Positions 63,877 through 64,000 of a stretch of 64,000 bases of DNA are shown piece after piece. Source of the stretch: Trichopria drosophilae. Taxonomy: Eukaryota > Arthropoda > Insecta > Hymenoptera > Diapriidae. Location: positions 199,500,001-199,564,000 of the forward strand of contig CM059582.1 of NCBI GenBank assembly GCA_030407085.1, in the 5' to 3' direction. Numbering within the stretch: the first letter of the stretch is position 1; each line of letters starts with the position of its first letter. The notes under the pieces are model-generated. The model was not told the origin of the DNA, did no database searches, and saw nothing but the letters and a program-made list of their open reading frames with translations. Position numbers and translations under genes: made by a program.

Positions 63877-64000
63877 AGATATTTATTTATTTATTTATTT
63901 ATTTATTTATTAGTATATTAACGGACATAAATGCCCTTGTTACAAAAAAGAAAATAATAATAATGGTCTCTTGATACAATCCTACATTCATGCATAATAT
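63877..64000 (-). mobile_element. LINE 3' UTR entering from beyond the window
   Basis: A TTTA run of about seven units, then TTAACGGACATAAATGCCC and TAATAATGGTCTCTTGATAC. This is the complement of the 3' UTR seen at 58241 and 63025. The body of the element would lie past 64000. Confidence 0.7.

Noticed and set aside
1..64000. tRNA, rRNA, CRISPR or bacterial operons
   Set aside because: None seen: no cloverleaf with a TTCRA-type box, no regularly spaced array, and spliced animal genes throughout.
1..64000. LTR retrotransposon or endogenous virus
   Set aside because: All RT frames are of non-LTR type. I saw no paired LTRs, integrase, protease or envelope.

Overview
This is nuclear DNA from an animal, almost certainly an insect. 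Three multi-exon genes with GT-AG introns and a first exon of a fourth can be read through. They lie in AT-rich DNA packed with non-LTR retrotransposon (LINE) fragments, short terminal-inverted-repeat (TIR) elements and long palindromes. A minisatellite at 54-55 kb contains runs of CCTAA, the complement of the insect telomere motif TTAGG. That, with the protein sequences, suggests a holometabolous insect. Hymenoptera is plausible but not proven.

Layout. 1-3.7 kb: repeats (LINE linker, pogo-like MITEs, a 1.4 kb TIR element). 4.55-11.67 kb, minus strand: a complete 14-exon protein O-mannosyltransferase 2 gene (POMT2/twisted, 709 aa). Its 4.1 kb intron 11 holds a hAT MITE, a second MITE and a LINE fragment. 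11.7-17.3 kb: intergenic repeats with no recognisable gene. 17.29-47.25 kb, plus strand: a complete 6-exon spindle-E gene (spn-E/TDRD9, 1436 aa), a piRNA-pathway DExH helicase with Tudor domain and C-terminal zinc finger. Its 21.3 kb intron 4 is a nest of about ten LINE copies, three kinds of TIR element and two large palindromes. 47.59-56.07 kb, minus strand: a complete 8-exon GPS2 homologue (350 aa), convergent with spn-E (335 bp between stop codons). Its 7.0 kb intron 4 holds a telomere-like minisatellite and more LINEs. 56.70 kb onward, plus strand: first exon of an NADPH-dependent flavin/biliverdin-IXbeta reductase-like gene, divergent from GPS2 across about 630 bp. 57.6-64 kb: a 4.8 kb palindrome invaded by a LINE, then LINE ends.

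The host genes act independently: O-mannosylation in the ER, germline transposon silencing, nuclear corepression and redox metabolism. The striking theme is that a gene needed to silence transposons (spn-E) carries the densest transposon load in the window. Several insertions are clean enough that the pre-insertion site can be read: a pogo-like MITE in a LINE, a hAT MITE in a LINE, and a LINE in a palindrome arm. These give a relative chronology. I saw no complete new gene system. The most unusual objects are the palindromes (22.2-23.2, 24.8-29.1 and 58.2-63.1 kb) and a transposase-like gene inside a CACGGTG-ended element at 33.4-34.6 kb. Exon limits were worked out by hand from splice consensus and reading phase and are internally consistent. 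Repeat limits are mostly good to a few tens of bases.
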